Shown piece by piece: positions 1-9,338 of a DNA stretch of 64,000 nucleotides. Under the pieces are notes generated by a model. It was not told where the DNA came from, did no database searches, and worked only from the letters and a program-made list of their open reading frames with translations. The position numbers were made by a program, and so were the translations under genes. The DNA lies in assembly GCA_002840275.1 (NCBI GenBank), contig PHAB01000004.1:62001-126000 (forward strand), in the 5' to 3' direction. The DNA is from Firmicutes bacterium HGW-Firmicutes-14. GTDB taxonomy: Bacteria > Bacillota > Thermincolia > Thermincolales > UBA2595. Every line of letters begins with the position of its first letter. The stretch's first letter is position 1.

Positions 1-208
1 ATTATATTCTTCTACACGGCGTTGTAAACTATTGATTTCCTGCATTACTTTTTGGGCCGCTGCCGGGTCATCCCAAAAGCCGTCGGCGGTCGTTTGAGAC
101 TCCAGTTTTTTAATTTGTTCGACTTTGTGGTCTAAGTCAAAGAGAGACCCTCAGTTCTTCGATACGGGTATTGAGCCTTTCCAGTTCTTTTTTAAGGTCA
201 GCCAACAC
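1..208 (-). CDS. prfB: Peptide chain release factor 2, N-terminal part (cut by window edge)
   Basis: RF2 recognises UGA and UAA stop codons and releases the finished peptide. The reading starts at a GTG at 208 with a GGGGG ribosome site seven bases upstream. Frame one gives 23 codons and stops at TGA (137-139). A +1 shift continues the protein as DLDHKVEQIKKLESQ and then GFWDDPAAAQKVMQEI, the typical N-terminal helical domain of RF2. The gene leaves the window at base 1, so the GGQ and SPF motifs are not visible. It follows secA and motAB on the same strand; secA-prfB proximity is known from Bacillus. The start is GTG rather than ATG (the nearby ATG is out of frame). The family call is firm because of both the sequence and the frameshift signal. 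Confidence 0.95.
137..151 (-). promoter_or_regulatory. Programmed +1 frameshift site of prfB
   Basis: On the minus strand the codons read CTG AGG GTC TCT CTT TGA CTT. The CTT (140-142) followed by in-frame TGA (137-139) and then C is the known RF2 slippery stop. AGGG lies three codons before the CTT, the same register as the internal Shine-Dalgarno element of Escherichia coli prfB. When RF2 is scarce the ribosome slips to TTT GAC and makes full-length RF2, which is autoregulation. The intervening bases differ from the E. coli example, so the strength of the stimulator is unknown. Confidence 0.93.
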
Positions 209-289
209 ATTAATACCCCCAAAACCTTTATTGAATAATATTCTCATAACTTATATCATTATACTTTTACCGGCAGGTTTTGTCAAAAT

Positions 290-1456
290 CTACTTGCATG
301 AATTAGCCTTCGCCCTGGCTTCATGGAAATTTGCCTCAATATCACCTTGAGAGCCAAAGCCGAAGCGTACATCCATTCCGGTTCTGTTCTGAATCGCTTT
401 CTTAATGCGGTTAACCATCCTGTCGATAATCTCCGGCTCTTTCACCTTGGTTATCAGGGCATATTCATCGCCTCCGACCAGGCTGACCAGGTCCTTATCC
501 CTATACCGGTCCTGTACCCGTATAACTGAACGGATGGTTTTTAAAATTTCTTTTTTTATGGCCTGGACCTTATATTCGCTGTTCTGTTGGACAAACGCGC
601 CAAAACCCCTGATATCAAATAATATTACGGTTTCGTTGCCTTCCAGCCTGGCCCCCAGCAGGGCAACCCTCGGGTCCTGGATGTCAGTCACACCGATAAC
701 CAGTTCCTTGGCCAGTTCGTCTTCCATTTCCTCCGGGTCCCTGGCCACATATACCCGTCCGGCAAATTTCCGTTCAATGGCGCAAATCTGGTCAAGGGCG
801 GCAATAACCTGGGACAGTCCACAGCCCTTTGCCGTATACTGCTCCGGTTTAAACCTCAGTATATCCCCATAAATTACATCCGGCAGGCAGAGGCCCCGGG
901 CCAGTTCCTTGAGCACCTCGGGAAGGATTTTTACATGGTGGTGCAAGGCTACTGCTTCAAGGATTTCACCTTCTATATCATATGCTTCGGCAATTTCAAT
1001 GCTCCGTTCCACATGGTCATGCAGGGGTGAATAATATTCCGCCCATCCGGGCACCCCGTATTTTTTGAGTTTCCGGGGCACCTTTGCCGGTTTGAACTCC
1101 TCTTCATAAAAACGACAGTCATCTATTTCTTTTCCCTTTCCGGAATCGTGAAATAATGCGGCAGTCGTCAACTGCTCACGGTTGACACCAAGGGCAGTCA
1201 GGCAACTGTCCTTAAGCCGGTGAATATGTTCACACATTCGGATTGTGTGGTAAAGCTGGTTTTCGCCGAGGCAGCTGACATCAGCCAGCTGGAACAATTC
1301 CTGGACTTCAAAAATTCTGTGGATAACAGGCATCATTTCAGGCCTGACCAGACTCCCGAGAACCTTCAGCATCAGTTCCCGGCTGCACATAACCTCTCCA
1401 CAGCCGTTTCCGGTCTTTTTGCAGTCAACCGGTTCCCCGTGATACATTAATTTCAT
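290..1456 (-). CDS. HD domain plus GGDEF-like domain signalling protein
   Basis: This cytoplasmic protein of about 388 residues has two domains. An HD phosphohydrolase-like domain (about residues 50-190) shows HDSGKG, then LHDHVERS and ALHHH as metal-ligand histidines. A GGDEF-type domain follows (about 250-385) with ILFDIRGFGAFV and the signature GGDEYALI. It could make or bind c-di-GMP or another nucleotide; Tyr replaces the usual Phe of GGDEF, which is tolerated in some active enzymes. No membrane segment is seen. I place the start at ATG 1456, 11 bases after a run of seven G; GTG at 1462 is also possible, while the longer reading to 1522 would lie upstream of this site. The gene sits between the motAB terminator and prfB, so it is probably a unit of its own. 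Its link to motility is inferred only from neighbours. Confidence 0.8.
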   Translation of the reverse strand: MKLMYHGEPVDCKKTGNGCGEVMCSRELMLKVLGSLVRPEMMPVIHRIFEVQELFQLADVSCLGENQLYHTIRMCEHIHRLKDSCLTALGVNREQLTTAALFHDSGKGKEIDDCRFYEEEFKPAKVPRKLKKYGVPGWAEYYSPLHDHVERSIEIAEAYDIEGEILEAVALHHHVKILPEVLKELARGLCLPDVIYGDILRFKPEQYTAKGCGLSQVIAALDQICAIERKFAGRVYVARDPEEMEDELAKELVIGVTDIQDPRVALLGARLEGNETVILFDIRGFGAFVQQNSEYKVQAIKKEILKTIRSVIRVQDRYRDKDLVSLVGGDEYALITKVKEPEIIDRMVNRIKKAIQNRTGMDVRFGFGSQGDIEANFHEARAKANSCK

Positions 1457-1577
1457 TTGCACAAAGGCCCCCCCTTTCAGTAGGACCGAAAAAGAAACCG
1501 TAATATGAAATATATTTGACAAAAATCTCCTGTTTCCTTCATAATATCGCAGGCTTTCCTATTAAAAAGGAAAATAA

Positions 1578-1611
1578 CAAAAAAAGAGGTTAAATACTCC
1601 ATCTAACCTCT
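1578..1611 (-). terminator. Rho-independent terminator after motB
   Basis: On the minus strand AGAGGTTA (1604-1611) pairs perfectly with TAACCTCT (1585-1592) around an 11-base loop, and a run of seven T follows. It closes the motA-motB unit before the HD-GGDEF gene. Confidence 0.9.
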
Positions 1612-1623
1612 TAATCAGATATA

Positions 1624-2418
1624 TTACCGGACTTGGGTGTTTGCCTGGGTGTTTGCCTGCCCTGTGCCAGTCCCTTTTCCCTCTGTGCCGGGCTCAGCCA
1701 CATCGAGGGCGGTCCGGAGGACCACTATATCAACCCGGCGGTTTTTGGCCCTGTTGATCTCTGAAGTGTTGGACACTATTGGCCGAAACTCACCGTATCC
1801 TGTTGCCGAAAGCTTCTCCGGTTTTAACCCCACATTATTCACCAGAAATCTCACCACATTGGTGGCCCTTGCCGTAGAAAGTTCCCAGTTGGAGGGAAAC
1901 TGGGAGGTCCTGATAGGAAGGTTACAGGTATGCCCTTCAATCCTGATGTTGTTGGGCATCTCCGCCAGGATCCGGCCCACATTCAGAATTACATCCCTTG
2001 ATTCCGGAGTAATATCAGCTGAGCCTAATTTAAACAGGAGGGCCTCTTTCAGGCTGATTATCAATCCGCGTTCCTCCTGACCTACATCAACTTTCCCTTT
2101 CAGTCCTTTTTCCTCAATATATTTCTCCAGCTTTTCCTTCGCTTCTTTCATACTTTCCATCTCTGTTTTGCCCCCTGGGGAGTAACTATCCTGTATGACC
2201 AGGGGACCTGGAGCTTCCCCCAGGAAATACCCGCTGTTCTGACCAAGAAGGGCTTCACTCATGGAAGCGGAAAGCTGGGCAAACTTCTTTGAATTCACAT
2301 TGCTAATAGTGTACATCAGGACAAAGAAAATCATCAGCAGGGTAATCAGGTCAGCATATGTAATTAACCAGCGTTCATGGTTTGGGGCTTTTTCAGGTTG
2401 TGCGCTCCGCCTTGCCAT
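1624..2418 (-). CDS. motB: Flagellar motor stator protein MotB
   Basis: MotB anchors the stator to peptidoglycan and forms the proton (or sodium) channel with MotA. The 264-residue protein has a short cytoplasmic N-terminus, one membrane helix (about 20-42) with the ion-binding Asp in TYADLITLLMIFFVLMY, a linker, and a C-terminal OmpA-type peptidoglycan domain (about 125-245) with RIEGHTCN, ATGYGEFRP and NRRVDIVV. The gene begins ten bases after motA ends, with GGGGTGG before the ATG. The last 20 residues are a low-complexity tail rich in Gly, Thr and Gln. Whether the motor uses protons or sodium cannot be read with certainty. Confidence 0.95.
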   Translation of the reverse strand: MARRSAQPEKAPNHERWLITYADLITLLMIFFVLMYTISNVNSKKFAQLSASMSEALLGQNSGYFLGEAPGPLVIQDSYSPGGKTEMESMKEAKEKLEKYIEEKGLKGKVDVGQEERGLIISLKEALLFKLGSADITPESRDVILNVGRILAEMPNNIRIEGHTCNLPIRTSQFPSNWELSTARATNVVRFLVNNVGLKPEKLSATGYGEFRPIVSNTSEINRAKNRRVDIVVLRTALDVAEPGTEGKGTGTGQANTQANTQVR

Positions 2419-2428
2419 TTAACCACCC

Positions 2429-3205
2429 CTATTCCTTGGAAACCGAAGCCTCCTGGCGCATCTTCCCAGACAGGAATGCCCTCAGTTTTTCCCTTACAAT
2501 ACTCGGGTTGTCACCCGCCTGGATTGAAAGGATCCCTTCCAGGGCAATTTCCCTCATAAAGCGTTCCTGTTTACTCTTCAGTTTAAGCTTATGTCCGATA
2601 GGAAGCCAGGCAACATTGGCAAAACAGACACCATAAAGGGTCGCAATAAAGGCTACTGCAATGGAGGGCCCCAGGGATTCAGGATCCGACAGGTTACTCA
2701 GCACGTGAACCAAGCCCATAACCGTACCGATAATACCCATGGTCGGTGAATACCCGCCTGCAGCTTCAAATATATCTGCACCAATTTTATGTCTTTGGTC
2801 AGTAAAATCTATCTGGGTTTCCAGGATGTCCCTTACCAGCGCCGGGTCGGTTCCGTCCACCACCAACTGAATCCCCTGCTTCAGAAACTCATCATCTATG
2901 GCGGTAGTTTCCCTCTCAAGGCTTAACAGACCTTCACGCCTTGCTTTCTCGGCAAACCCGGTAAGAATTCCTATCAACTCATTAACTTCATACTTCTTCT
3001 CAATAAAAGTAATTTTAAAAAGCTGCGGGACCTGTTTGATATCCTCCATGGCAAAACTGGTCATGGTAGCTCCGATAGTACCGCCAAATACTATCATCGC
3101 TGCTGTCGGTTCCAATAGGGAGGTAAAATGACCGCCCTCCAGCATAAAACCGCCAATCAACATGCCAAAACCCATAATAAGTCCCAAAATAGACGATAAA
3201 TCCAC
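2429..3205 (-). CDS. motA: Flagellar motor stator protein MotA
   Basis: MotA is the membrane part of the stator that surrounds MotB and pushes on FliG. The 258-residue length is normal. Membrane helices are visible near the N-terminus (residues 4-22 and about 33-52) and again at about 150-200, with a large cytoplasmic loop between them that holds the charged residues facing the rotor. GGYSPTMGIIGTVMGLVHVL is the typical third-helix region and contains the conserved Pro. It is the first gene of a two-gene unit with motB, lying after the secA terminator, so it needs its own promoter in 3206-3382. Confidence 0.94.
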   Translation of the reverse strand: MDLSSILGLIMGFGMLIGGFMLEGGHFTSLLEPTAAMIVFGGTIGATMTSFAMEDIKQVPQLFKITFIEKKYEVNELIGILTGFAEKARREGLLSLERETTAIDDEFLKQGIQLVVDGTDPALVRDILETQIDFTDQRHKIGADIFEAAGGYSPTMGIIGTVMGLVHVLSNLSDPESLGPSIAVAFIATLYGVCFANVAWLPIGHKLKLKSKQERFMREIALEGILSIQAGDNPSIVREKLRAFLSGKMRQEASVSKE

Positions 3206-3345
3206 GACCGGCCCACCTTCTCAAAGACTTTTTAAAAACGTTCTGATAATAATAATTAGCCGTCCATTCTTCTTTTCCTGCAATTCTTTTGCATGTTTTG
3301 ACATTTTTTTCACTTGTTGTCGGTGATTATACTGTAACGGTAATA

Positions 3346-3373
3346 GTATCGTGGAAATATGTGTTCAACTTTA
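3346..3373 (-). promoter_or_regulatory. Possible sigma-D (flagellar) promoter for motAB
   Basis: Minus-strand TAAAGTTG (TAAA at 3370-3373) is followed after 16 bases by CACGATAC (3346-3353). The known flagellar sigma pattern is TAAA, 15 bases, GCCGATAT, so the CGATA core matches with one extra spacer base. The site lies just downstream of the secA terminator and about 140 bases before motA. The match is imperfect and the call is tentative. Confidence 0.35.
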
Positions 3374-3382
3374 GGCTGAATG

Positions 3383-3427
3383 AAAAAAAATAAAAAAAAA
3401 GACACCCCTGTTTGCCATTGGGGCATC
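3383..3427 (-). terminator. Rho-independent terminator after secA
   Basis: Minus-strand GATGCCCC (3420-3427) pairs with GGGGTGTC (3401-3408), with two G-T pairs, around an 11-base loop. A tract of 17 T broken once by A follows. It separates secA from motAB. Confidence 0.9.
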
Positions 3428-3476
3428 TTCTTAATATTTGTTACTATATCTGCCTATGGATAGTACCGGAGAAAAG

Positions 3477-6089
3477 TTACCGGCCACAACATTTCTTGTA
3501 TTTTTTCCCGCTGCCACATGGGCAGGGGTCGTTCCGCCCAACACGGTTCTCAACCCTCCGGGGCTGTTTTTGCACATCATCGGCATACCTGTTTTCAATA
3601 ACGTCCCGGTGCTGGGGAACAGGTTCCTCGACCACCTTTACCCGGAATATATAGCGTACGACATCTTCCTGGATGGAAGAAATCATGTTCTGGAACATCT
3701 CGTATCCCTCAAACTTGTATTCAACCAGGGGGTCTTTCTGGCCATAGGCCCTGAGTCCGATACCCTGGCGCAATTGGTCCATGGCATCCAGATGGTCCAT
3801 CCATTTCTCATCAACCATTTTTAAAAGGACAGCCTTTTCAATCCGCCTCATGGTTTCCGGGCCAAGTTTTTGTTCCCTGTCGTCATAAGCCTCCATAGAT
3901 TTATCGAACAGGATTTCTTTGACAGCGTCTCTGCCCATACCGGTCAGGTCTTCAGGGGTAAGAACATGGTTGGGCAGGAAGAGGTCCCTGGCATGTTCCA
4001 GGAGTCCGTCCAGGTCCCACTCCTCGGGATGAATCCCCTGGTTGCAGTATACTTCCAGGGAATTATCGATTACCGTATCTATCATCTGGGAAATTGTCTC
4101 CCTGAGGTTTTCATCGAGCAGGACACGCCGGCGCTGTTCATAAATAACTTCCCTCTGTTTGTTCATCACATCATCATATTCCAGGACATGTTTCCTGATG
4201 TCAAAGTTGCGGTTTTCAACCCGTTTCTGGGCTGTTTCTATTGAACGGGTAATAAATGTGTGTTCAATCGGGACATCCTCTTCCAAGCCCAGCTTGCCCA
4301 TTATACTGCTGATATTATCTGACCCAAACAGGCGCATCAGGTCATCTTCCAGGGAAATATAGAACCTGGTAGACCCCGGATCACCCTGGCGGCCGGCCCT
4401 CCCGCGAAGCTGGTTGTCGATCCGGCGGCTCTCATGGCGTTCGGTGCCGATGATGTGGAGACCACCCAAATCTACTACCTTATCATGTTCCTTATCTGTT
4501 TCAGCTTTTATCTTTTCATAGAGCTCTCTGAATTCTTCGGGGTCCGGATTTCCCTTCTCATCCTTTTTAGCCTGGGAATGAGCCAGAAAATCGGGGTTGC
4601 CCCCCAGGAGGATGTCGGTACCGCGTCCGGCCATGTTAGTGGCAATGGTGACTGCCCCAAAACGCCCGGCCTGGGCTACAATTTCGGCTTCTTTTTCGTG
4701 GTATTTGGCATTAAGCACCTGGTGAGGAATGCCGCGCTTTTTTAGCATGGAACTAAGCACTTCCGATTTTTCAATGGAAATGGTTCCAACCAGGACAGGC
4801 TGGCCCTCAGCATGCCTCTCAGCAATCTCTTCAACGGCTGCCCTGAATTTACCGGCTTCGGTTTTATATATCACATCAGCCAGGTCTCTTCTGATCATCG
4901 GCATATTTGGCGGGATAACAACAACATCCAGGCCGTAAATCTTCCTGAATTCCTCTTCTTCCGTCTCCGCCGTACCGGTCATACCGGCAAGCTTCTCATA
5001 CATCCGGAAGTAGTTCTGGAAGGTGATGGTAGCCAGGGTCTGAGATTCTCTCTCTATTTTGACTCCTTCCTTGGCCTCAATGGCCTGGTGCAGTCCCTCA
5101 CTGTACCGCCGGCCAAACATCAGGCGGCCGGTAAATTCGTCAACAATAATGACTTCCCCTTCTTTTACCACATAGTCCCTGTCCCGTTTCATCAGGCTGT
5201 GGGCCTTCAGGGCCTGGTTCAGGTGATGGGTCAGCTCTATATGGTCGTCTTCATAGAGGTTCTGAACTCCCAGCATCTGCTCAACCTTGGCAATCCCCTG
5301 TTCTGTAAGGACTACCGTATGGGCCTTTTCGTCAACGGTATAATCATCTTCCTTCTTTAACCTGGGAACTATCTTGGCCATGGTGTAATAGAGGTCTGTG
5401 GCCTTATCCGCCTGGCCCGAAATAATCAACGGGGTTCTGGCCTCGTCAATGAGAATGCTGTCAACCTCGTCCACTATGGCATAATACAGGTCCCGCTGGA
5501 CCATGTGGTCCTTCTCGGTAACCATGTTATCTCTCAGGTAATCAAACCCGAATTCATTGTTTGTCCCATATACAATGTCGGAATTATAGGAAGCTCTTCT
5601 CTCATCATAATCCAACCCGTGCACTATCAGTCCCACAGAAAGCCCCAGGAACTTATAAATCCTGCCCATCCACTCACTGTCCCGGCGGGCCAGGTAATCG
5701 TTCACCGTGATAATGTGCACACCCCGGCCGGTCAGGGCATTGAGATATGCCGGCAGGGTAGCCACCAGGGTTTTCCCTTCACCGGTTTTCATCTCGGCAA
5801 TCCTTCCCTGATGCAGGACTATCCCGCCTATAAGCTGGACATCGAAATGGCGCATCCCCAGTACCCGCCATGAGGCCTCGCGAACAACGGCGAATGCTTC
5901 AGGCAAAATATCGTCGAGAGTATCCCCATCAGCAAGTCTTTCCCTGAACTCGCCGGTTTTGGCCTTCAGACTGTCATCAGATAATTCCCGGATTGCAGGT
6001 TCAAGGCTGTTAATCTCTCCAATCACGTTCTGGAGTTTTTTAATAATTTTTGCATTGTCATCAAACAGGCTCTTTACAAAACCCAGCAT
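3477..6089 (-). CDS. secA: Preprotein translocase ATPase SecA
   Basis: SecA drives secretory proteins through SecYEG with ATP. The 870-residue length is typical. The nucleotide-binding domain 1 holds Walker A MKTGEGKT and the DEVDS box ([17 protein letters not shown]); the preprotein cross-linking domain and second nucleotide domain follow ([19 protein letters not shown]). The C-terminal zinc-binding tail is intact, with [21 protein letters not shown] lies before the ATG. A good sigma-A promoter lies about 85-113 bases upstream, and a terminator lies downstream. Its place after hpf and near prfB matches Bacillus. Confidence 0.98.
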   Translation of the reverse strand: MLGFVKSLFDDNAKIIKKLQNVIGEINSLEPAIRELSDDSLKAKTGEFRERLADGDTLDDILPEAFAVVREASWRVLGMRHFDVQLIGGIVLHQGRIAEMKTGEGKTLVATLPAYLNALTGRGVHIITVNDYLARRDSEWMGRIYKFLGLSVGLIVHGLDYDERRASYNSDIVYGTNNEFGFDYLRDNMVTEKDHMVQRDLYYAIVDEVDSILIDEARTPLIISGQADKATDLYYTMAKIVPRLKKEDDYTVDEKAHTVVLTEQGIAKVEQMLGVQNLYEDDHIELTHHLNQALKAHSLMKRDRDYVVKEGEVIIVDEFTGRLMFGRRYSEGLHQAIEAKEGVKIERESQTLATITFQNYFRMYEKLAGMTGTAETEEEEFRKIYGLDVVVIPPNMPMIRRDLADVIYKTEAGKFRAAVEEIAERHAEGQPVLVGTISIEKSEVLSSMLKKRGIPHQVLNAKYHEKEAEIVAQAGRFGAVTIATNMAGRGTDILLGGNPDFLAHSQAKKDEKGNPDPEEFRELYEKIKAETDKEHDKVVDLGGLHIIGTERHESRRIDNQLRGRAGRQGDPGSTRFYISLEDDLMRLFGSDNISSIMGKLGLEEDVPIEHTFITRSIETAQKRVENRNFDIRKHVLEYDDVMNKQREVIYEQRRRVLLDENLRETISQMIDTVIDNSLEVYCNQGIHPEEWDLDGLLEHARDLFLPNHVLTPEDLTGMGRDAVKEILFDKSMEAYDDREQKLGPETMRRIEKAVLLKMVDEKWMDHLDAMDQLRQGIGLRAYGQKDPLVEYKFEGYEMFQNMISSIQEDVVRYIFRVKVVEEPVPQHRDVIENRYADDVQKQPRRVENRVGRNDPCPCGSGKKYKKCCGR

Positions 6090-6173
6090 TTATATATCAT
6101 CCTTTCAGGTTAAACGAAATATAAGCAAAAGAGACCTGTGCGGTCCCTTATGTTCCAAGGAATTCACTATTAA

Positions 6174-6202
6174 ATTTTAGCATGTTTAGGAATGGAGTTC
6201 AA
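6174..6202 (-). promoter_or_regulatory. Sigma-A promoter for secA, extended -10
   Basis: The minus strand reads TTGAAC (6197-6202), 17 bases, then TAAAAT (6174-6179), with TGC directly before the -10, which gives the extended -10 TGN motif. This lies about 90 bases upstream of the secA ATG and explains how secA is transcribed separately from the gene before it. Confidence 0.72.
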
Positions 6203-6230
6203 GGTCCATAAAAAAGGCCGCCTGTCAAAA

Positions 6231-6755
6231 CTAGCAACTCCGTTTCATTCCCAAGATTATCAGGATCAAAACTCCAATATTAATTATTATGTCTCCCAGG
6301 CTGATCAACTGCTCCTGGTAAGGCAGGGTTATATGAAATATATCAGCCAGGAAAGCCAGTCTTGTTCCTTCGGTCATCAGGCCATGGGTACCGCCATGTC
6401 CCGCCGCCAGGGTCTCTGCCATCTTCGCGGGAATCACATCGGCCCTTACCGGCATCCTCCCGCCATTTAAGGCTATCACGGCAAAATTCATAACGGTCCC
6501 CCCAAGGATATAGTTCATCCCGGGCAGGTACAGGTTCTTATACATGGCAAATATGAGTACTATGTATGAAATAATATGGAGATACGGGTACCCCCAAAAA
6601 TCATATCTTGCAGCCCCAATATCAATGCCTGCCTGGATCAGGTAGGCCAAAACAATAAGGTAAATATATTTTATGTTCATCCGGCCGAGGCTGGAAAATT
6701 TTCCTCCGGCAATCAGGCCGATTATTGCTGCAGCCACCAGGACTTCAAAAAACAT
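6231..6755 (-). CDS. DUF5317-type integral membrane protein
   Basis: This protein of 174 residues is mostly hydrophobic, with about five membrane helices (near 1-18, 27-46, 55-72, 78-98 and 150-170). The motif NGGRMPV after the fourth helix is what I associate with the DUF5317 family of clostridia; its function is not known. The start codon directly follows the stop codon of the HD-GYP gene, so the two are translationally coupled. The family assignment rests on memory of the motif. Confidence 0.65.
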   Translation of the reverse strand: MFFEVLVAAAIIGLIAGGKFSSLGRMNIKYIYLIVLAYLIQAGIDIGAARYDFWGYPYLHIISYIVLIFAMYKNLYLPGMNYILGGTVMNFAVIALNGGRMPVRADVIPAKMAETLAAGHGGTHGLMTEGTRLAFLADIFHITLPYQEQLISLGDIIINIGVLILIILGMKRSC

Positions 6756-8012
6756 CTATATTTCTCCCCGTTTTTTCAGGATTTTCTTGAACGGTTCCAC
6801 CAGGTCAGGGTCAAACTGGGACCCCGCCAGCCGTTCCATCTCTTCTACGGTCTGCTCAGGTGTCTTGGCCGGTCTGAAAGGACGATCGGTAGTCATTGCA
6901 TCATAGGCATCTGCTACAGCCAGAAACCGGGACAGCAGCGGGATCTCATCACCTCTGAGACCTGCCGGGTAACCGGTCCCGTCATAATGTTCGTGATGAT
7001 AAAGGATAGTATCTGAATAAGACTGCAGGAACTTAATCTTCTGCAGGATTTCTGCCCCAAGGGCCGAATGTTCCTTTACTCTATCATATTCTTCCACAGA
7101 GAGGGGTCCGGGTTTATTTAATATTTCGTCAGGAATTCCTATTTTCCCTGCATCATGAAGCAGGGCAGCAAATTCAAGCTTCTGTATTTCATTCTCCCGC
7201 ATCCGGAATTCCCGGGCCAAGGCCACAGTTAACTCTGCAACGCGCTCGGAATGGCCCTTCATATATGAATCTTTGGCCTCAATTGCCGCAGCAATTGTGG
7301 TTACGGTTTTCAGATAACTCTGCTTCATACCTGTTGCCAGGCGAAAAGCATGGCTGACAAGGATTACGGGGACAAAGAAGACCAGAATACTAAATATTTT
7401 CAGCTCTAAAGAGCTGTTTTCTATCATATAGATATAAACGAAAGAAAGAGAGGATAAAACAAAATAGTTGACATAAATGGTCTTAATAACCGACAGCCAT
7501 GTTTCTTTGAAGCTTTCCCTGGTTATTGAAATACTGTATAAAGCAATAAACAATGTTGAAGCCAGGAAATATGTTATAGAAGTCAGTATAGATGTAAGGA
7601 CCATCTGGGGTATTGAATAATAAACAATTCCGCTTAACCCCACAACCAGAACAGACTGGCTGGAAAACTGCAGCACCCGGGGCAATGAATCTTTTTGGAC
7701 CAGTATCCCGGAAAACAATCCCGCACCGAATGTAACCACAAACTTGGTGACCGCAGCCACCGGTGTACCGTATAACCCTATCAATATAATATCTATAATA
7801 AACGCAACCGAGAAAGTGGCACCCTGGGGCAGGCGGGCAGGTATAAGCTGGGCAAGAAAAGATAAAACTGCAAAAATAATGACCTGTCCCCATATATTTG
7901 ACTCTATCTGCAAAGAGCTGATGACAGTCACGGTTAAACCGCCTAATACAGTTAATAATATGAAGAGTTTGATTCTGAAACTGGTCGGCCGGGAACCGGA
8001 ACTTAACTCCAT
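6756..8012 (-). CDS. Membrane-bound HD-GYP domain protein (probable c-di-GMP phosphodiesterase)
   Basis: The N-terminal half (residues about 14-215) is a bundle of hydrophobic helices that may act as a membrane sensor. The C-terminal half (about 230-415) is an HD-GYP domain: GHSERV, LLHDAGKIGIPDEIL, KEHSALGAEIL, YHHEHYDGTGYPAGLRG and VADAYDAMTTDR are all present, so the metal ligands and the GYP loop look complete. HD-GYP proteins hydrolyse c-di-GMP to pGpG or GMP, but activity is inferred. It lies twelve bases after a related gene (8025-9317) and directly before the DUF5317 gene, in one unit. Confidence 0.88.
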   Translation of the reverse strand: MELSSGSRPTSFRIKLFILLTVLGGLTVTVISSLQIESNIWGQVIIFAVLSFLAQLIPARLPQGATFSVAFIIDIILIGLYGTPVAAVTKFVVTFGAGLFSGILVQKDSLPRVLQFSSQSVLVVGLSGIVYYSIPQMVLTSILTSITYFLASTLFIALYSISITRESFKETWLSVIKTIYVNYFVLSSLSFVYIYMIENSSLELKIFSILVFFVPVILVSHAFRLATGMKQSYLKTVTTIAAAIEAKDSYMKGHSERVAELTVALAREFRMRENEIQKLEFAALLHDAGKIGIPDEILNKPGPLSVEEYDRVKEHSALGAEILQKIKFLQSYSDTILYHHEHYDGTGYPAGLRGDEIPLLSRFLAVADAYDAMTTDRPFRPAKTPEQTVEEMERLAGSQFDPDLVEPFKKILKKRGEI

Positions 8013-8024
8013 TTATCCTTCTCC

Positions 8025-9317
8025 TCATTTTTCAGTTAGAGATGCCATTTCTATATAAGCAGCCATTTGAGGAACGGGAGCTTTCTCCTGCCAGCATTCA
8101 AGGAAGGCCCGGGCCAGATACGGGTCAAAGTGAGACCCGGCACAGCGCCTGACTTCATCAAGAGCTTCTTCAACCGTCATTTTCTTCCGGTAAGACCTGT
8201 CTGTGGTCATCGCATCAAATGAATCTGCAAGGGTTATTATCCTTGCACCCAAAGGGATATCATCTCCCTTTAACCCGTCCGGGTAGCCAGAACCGTCAAA
8301 TTTTTCATGATGGTATCTGACATACTCGGTATAGCTGCCCATATAATTTAAATCCCTGAGGATATTAGCGCCTATGACAGGGTGGAGCTTGATGAGGTCA
8401 AATTCCTCGTCAGAAAGTCTTCCCACCCGGTTTAACAGCTCATCACTTATGCCAATCTTGCCAATATCATGGAGGAGAGCCATGTGCTGTATTACTTCCA
8501 CCTGGTCTTCCGGTGTTTTCAACTGCCGTGCCAGTTCCACTGCGTATTTGGCTACCCTGTCCGAATGTCCCCTGGTATACCTGTCCTTGGCATCAAGAGC
8601 GCTGGCCAGGGCTTCGAGGGTATTAACATATAATTCCCTTGTATCCATATAGGATTTAAAGATAAAGCGGGCCAGTAAAAGCGGGGCAAAAAACAGGAAA
8701 ACTCCAAGGGGGCCGATAGTAACATAAACATAGGCCATGATCAGTCCCAAGACTGGGAGGGTCAGCATATTAGGTATTGTCCACTTTATACTGGTAACCC
8801 ATATCCCCCAGGGGGGAACTCTCTGCACCAAAGCCAGGATAAATGTTATTGCGGTTATATTGATTGTAAAAAATGTCAGGGCAGCTAACAGTAATGGGAT
8901 TATATTAAAAAAGTTATTACTTGAGAAACTCCCTCCGGTAAATTTATATACCACTCCGGCGATGGCGATGGCAATTACGTATTGGGCACAATTAAAAATG
9001 ACCTTGTGCCATTCGATTTTTTCCCTGGAGAAAAACTGGCTTCCCACATTGGCAATTATCATAATATACATTGAAACTGCAGGCCCAAAAAGGATAATAC
9101 TCCCATAAACCAGGGCCACCGTTACCGTTACTGCCCCGCCGCGCCCCAAATATACCGGCAGGGATTCGGTAGCTACCGCCAGAGCGGAAAAAAACAAAAA
9201 TCCCTGAACGGTAGCTGTGTCAATCTGCACATTGTACGACATCAGCACTAATAAAAGAACCGCCAGTCCCACAATTGAACAAATGTATATTTTTACCGCC
9301 TTAGGATATCTTTTCAT
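8025..9317 (-). CDS. Membrane-bound HD-GYP domain protein, tandem paralogue
   Basis: It has the same build as its neighbour 6756-8012: an N-terminal membrane region with several helices (about 10-220) and a C-terminal HD-GYP domain (about 235-415) with GHSDRV, LLHDIGKIGISDELL, KLHPVIGANIL, YHHEKFDGSGYPDGLKG and LADSFDAMTTDRSY. The catalytic pattern is intact. The similarity of the two HD-GYP halves suggests an old tandem duplication, while the membrane parts differ more and may sense different inputs. AGGTGATTTT precedes the ATG. A 26-codon open frame lies 50 bases upstream and may share its transcript. Confidence 0.88.
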   Translation of the reverse strand: MKRYPKAVKIYICSIVGLAVLLLVLMSYNVQIDTATVQGFLFFSALAVATESLPVYLGRGGAVTVTVALVYGSIILFGPAVSMYIMIIANVGSQFFSREKIEWHKVIFNCAQYVIAIAIAGVVYKFTGGSFSSNNFFNIIPLLLAALTFFTINITAITFILALVQRVPPWGIWVTSIKWTIPNMLTLPVLGLIMAYVYVTIGPLGVFLFFAPLLLARFIFKSYMDTRELYVNTLEALASALDAKDRYTRGHSDRVAKYAVELARQLKTPEDQVEVIQHMALLHDIGKIGISDELLNRVGRLSDEEFDLIKLHPVIGANILRDLNYMGSYTEYVRYHHEKFDGSGYPDGLKGDDIPLGARIITLADSFDAMTTDRSYRKKMTVEEALDEVRRCAGSHFDPYLARAFLECWQEKAPVPQMAAYIEMASLTEK

Positions 9318-9338
9318 AAAATCACCTAAAAGAAATTA

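Noticed and set aside
6200-6228. Perfect TTGACA at 6223-6228 on the minus strand as secA promoter
   Set aside because: At 16-18 bases downstream there is no -10 box (ACCTTG at 17). The TTGAAC/TGC TAAAAT pair nearby fits much better.
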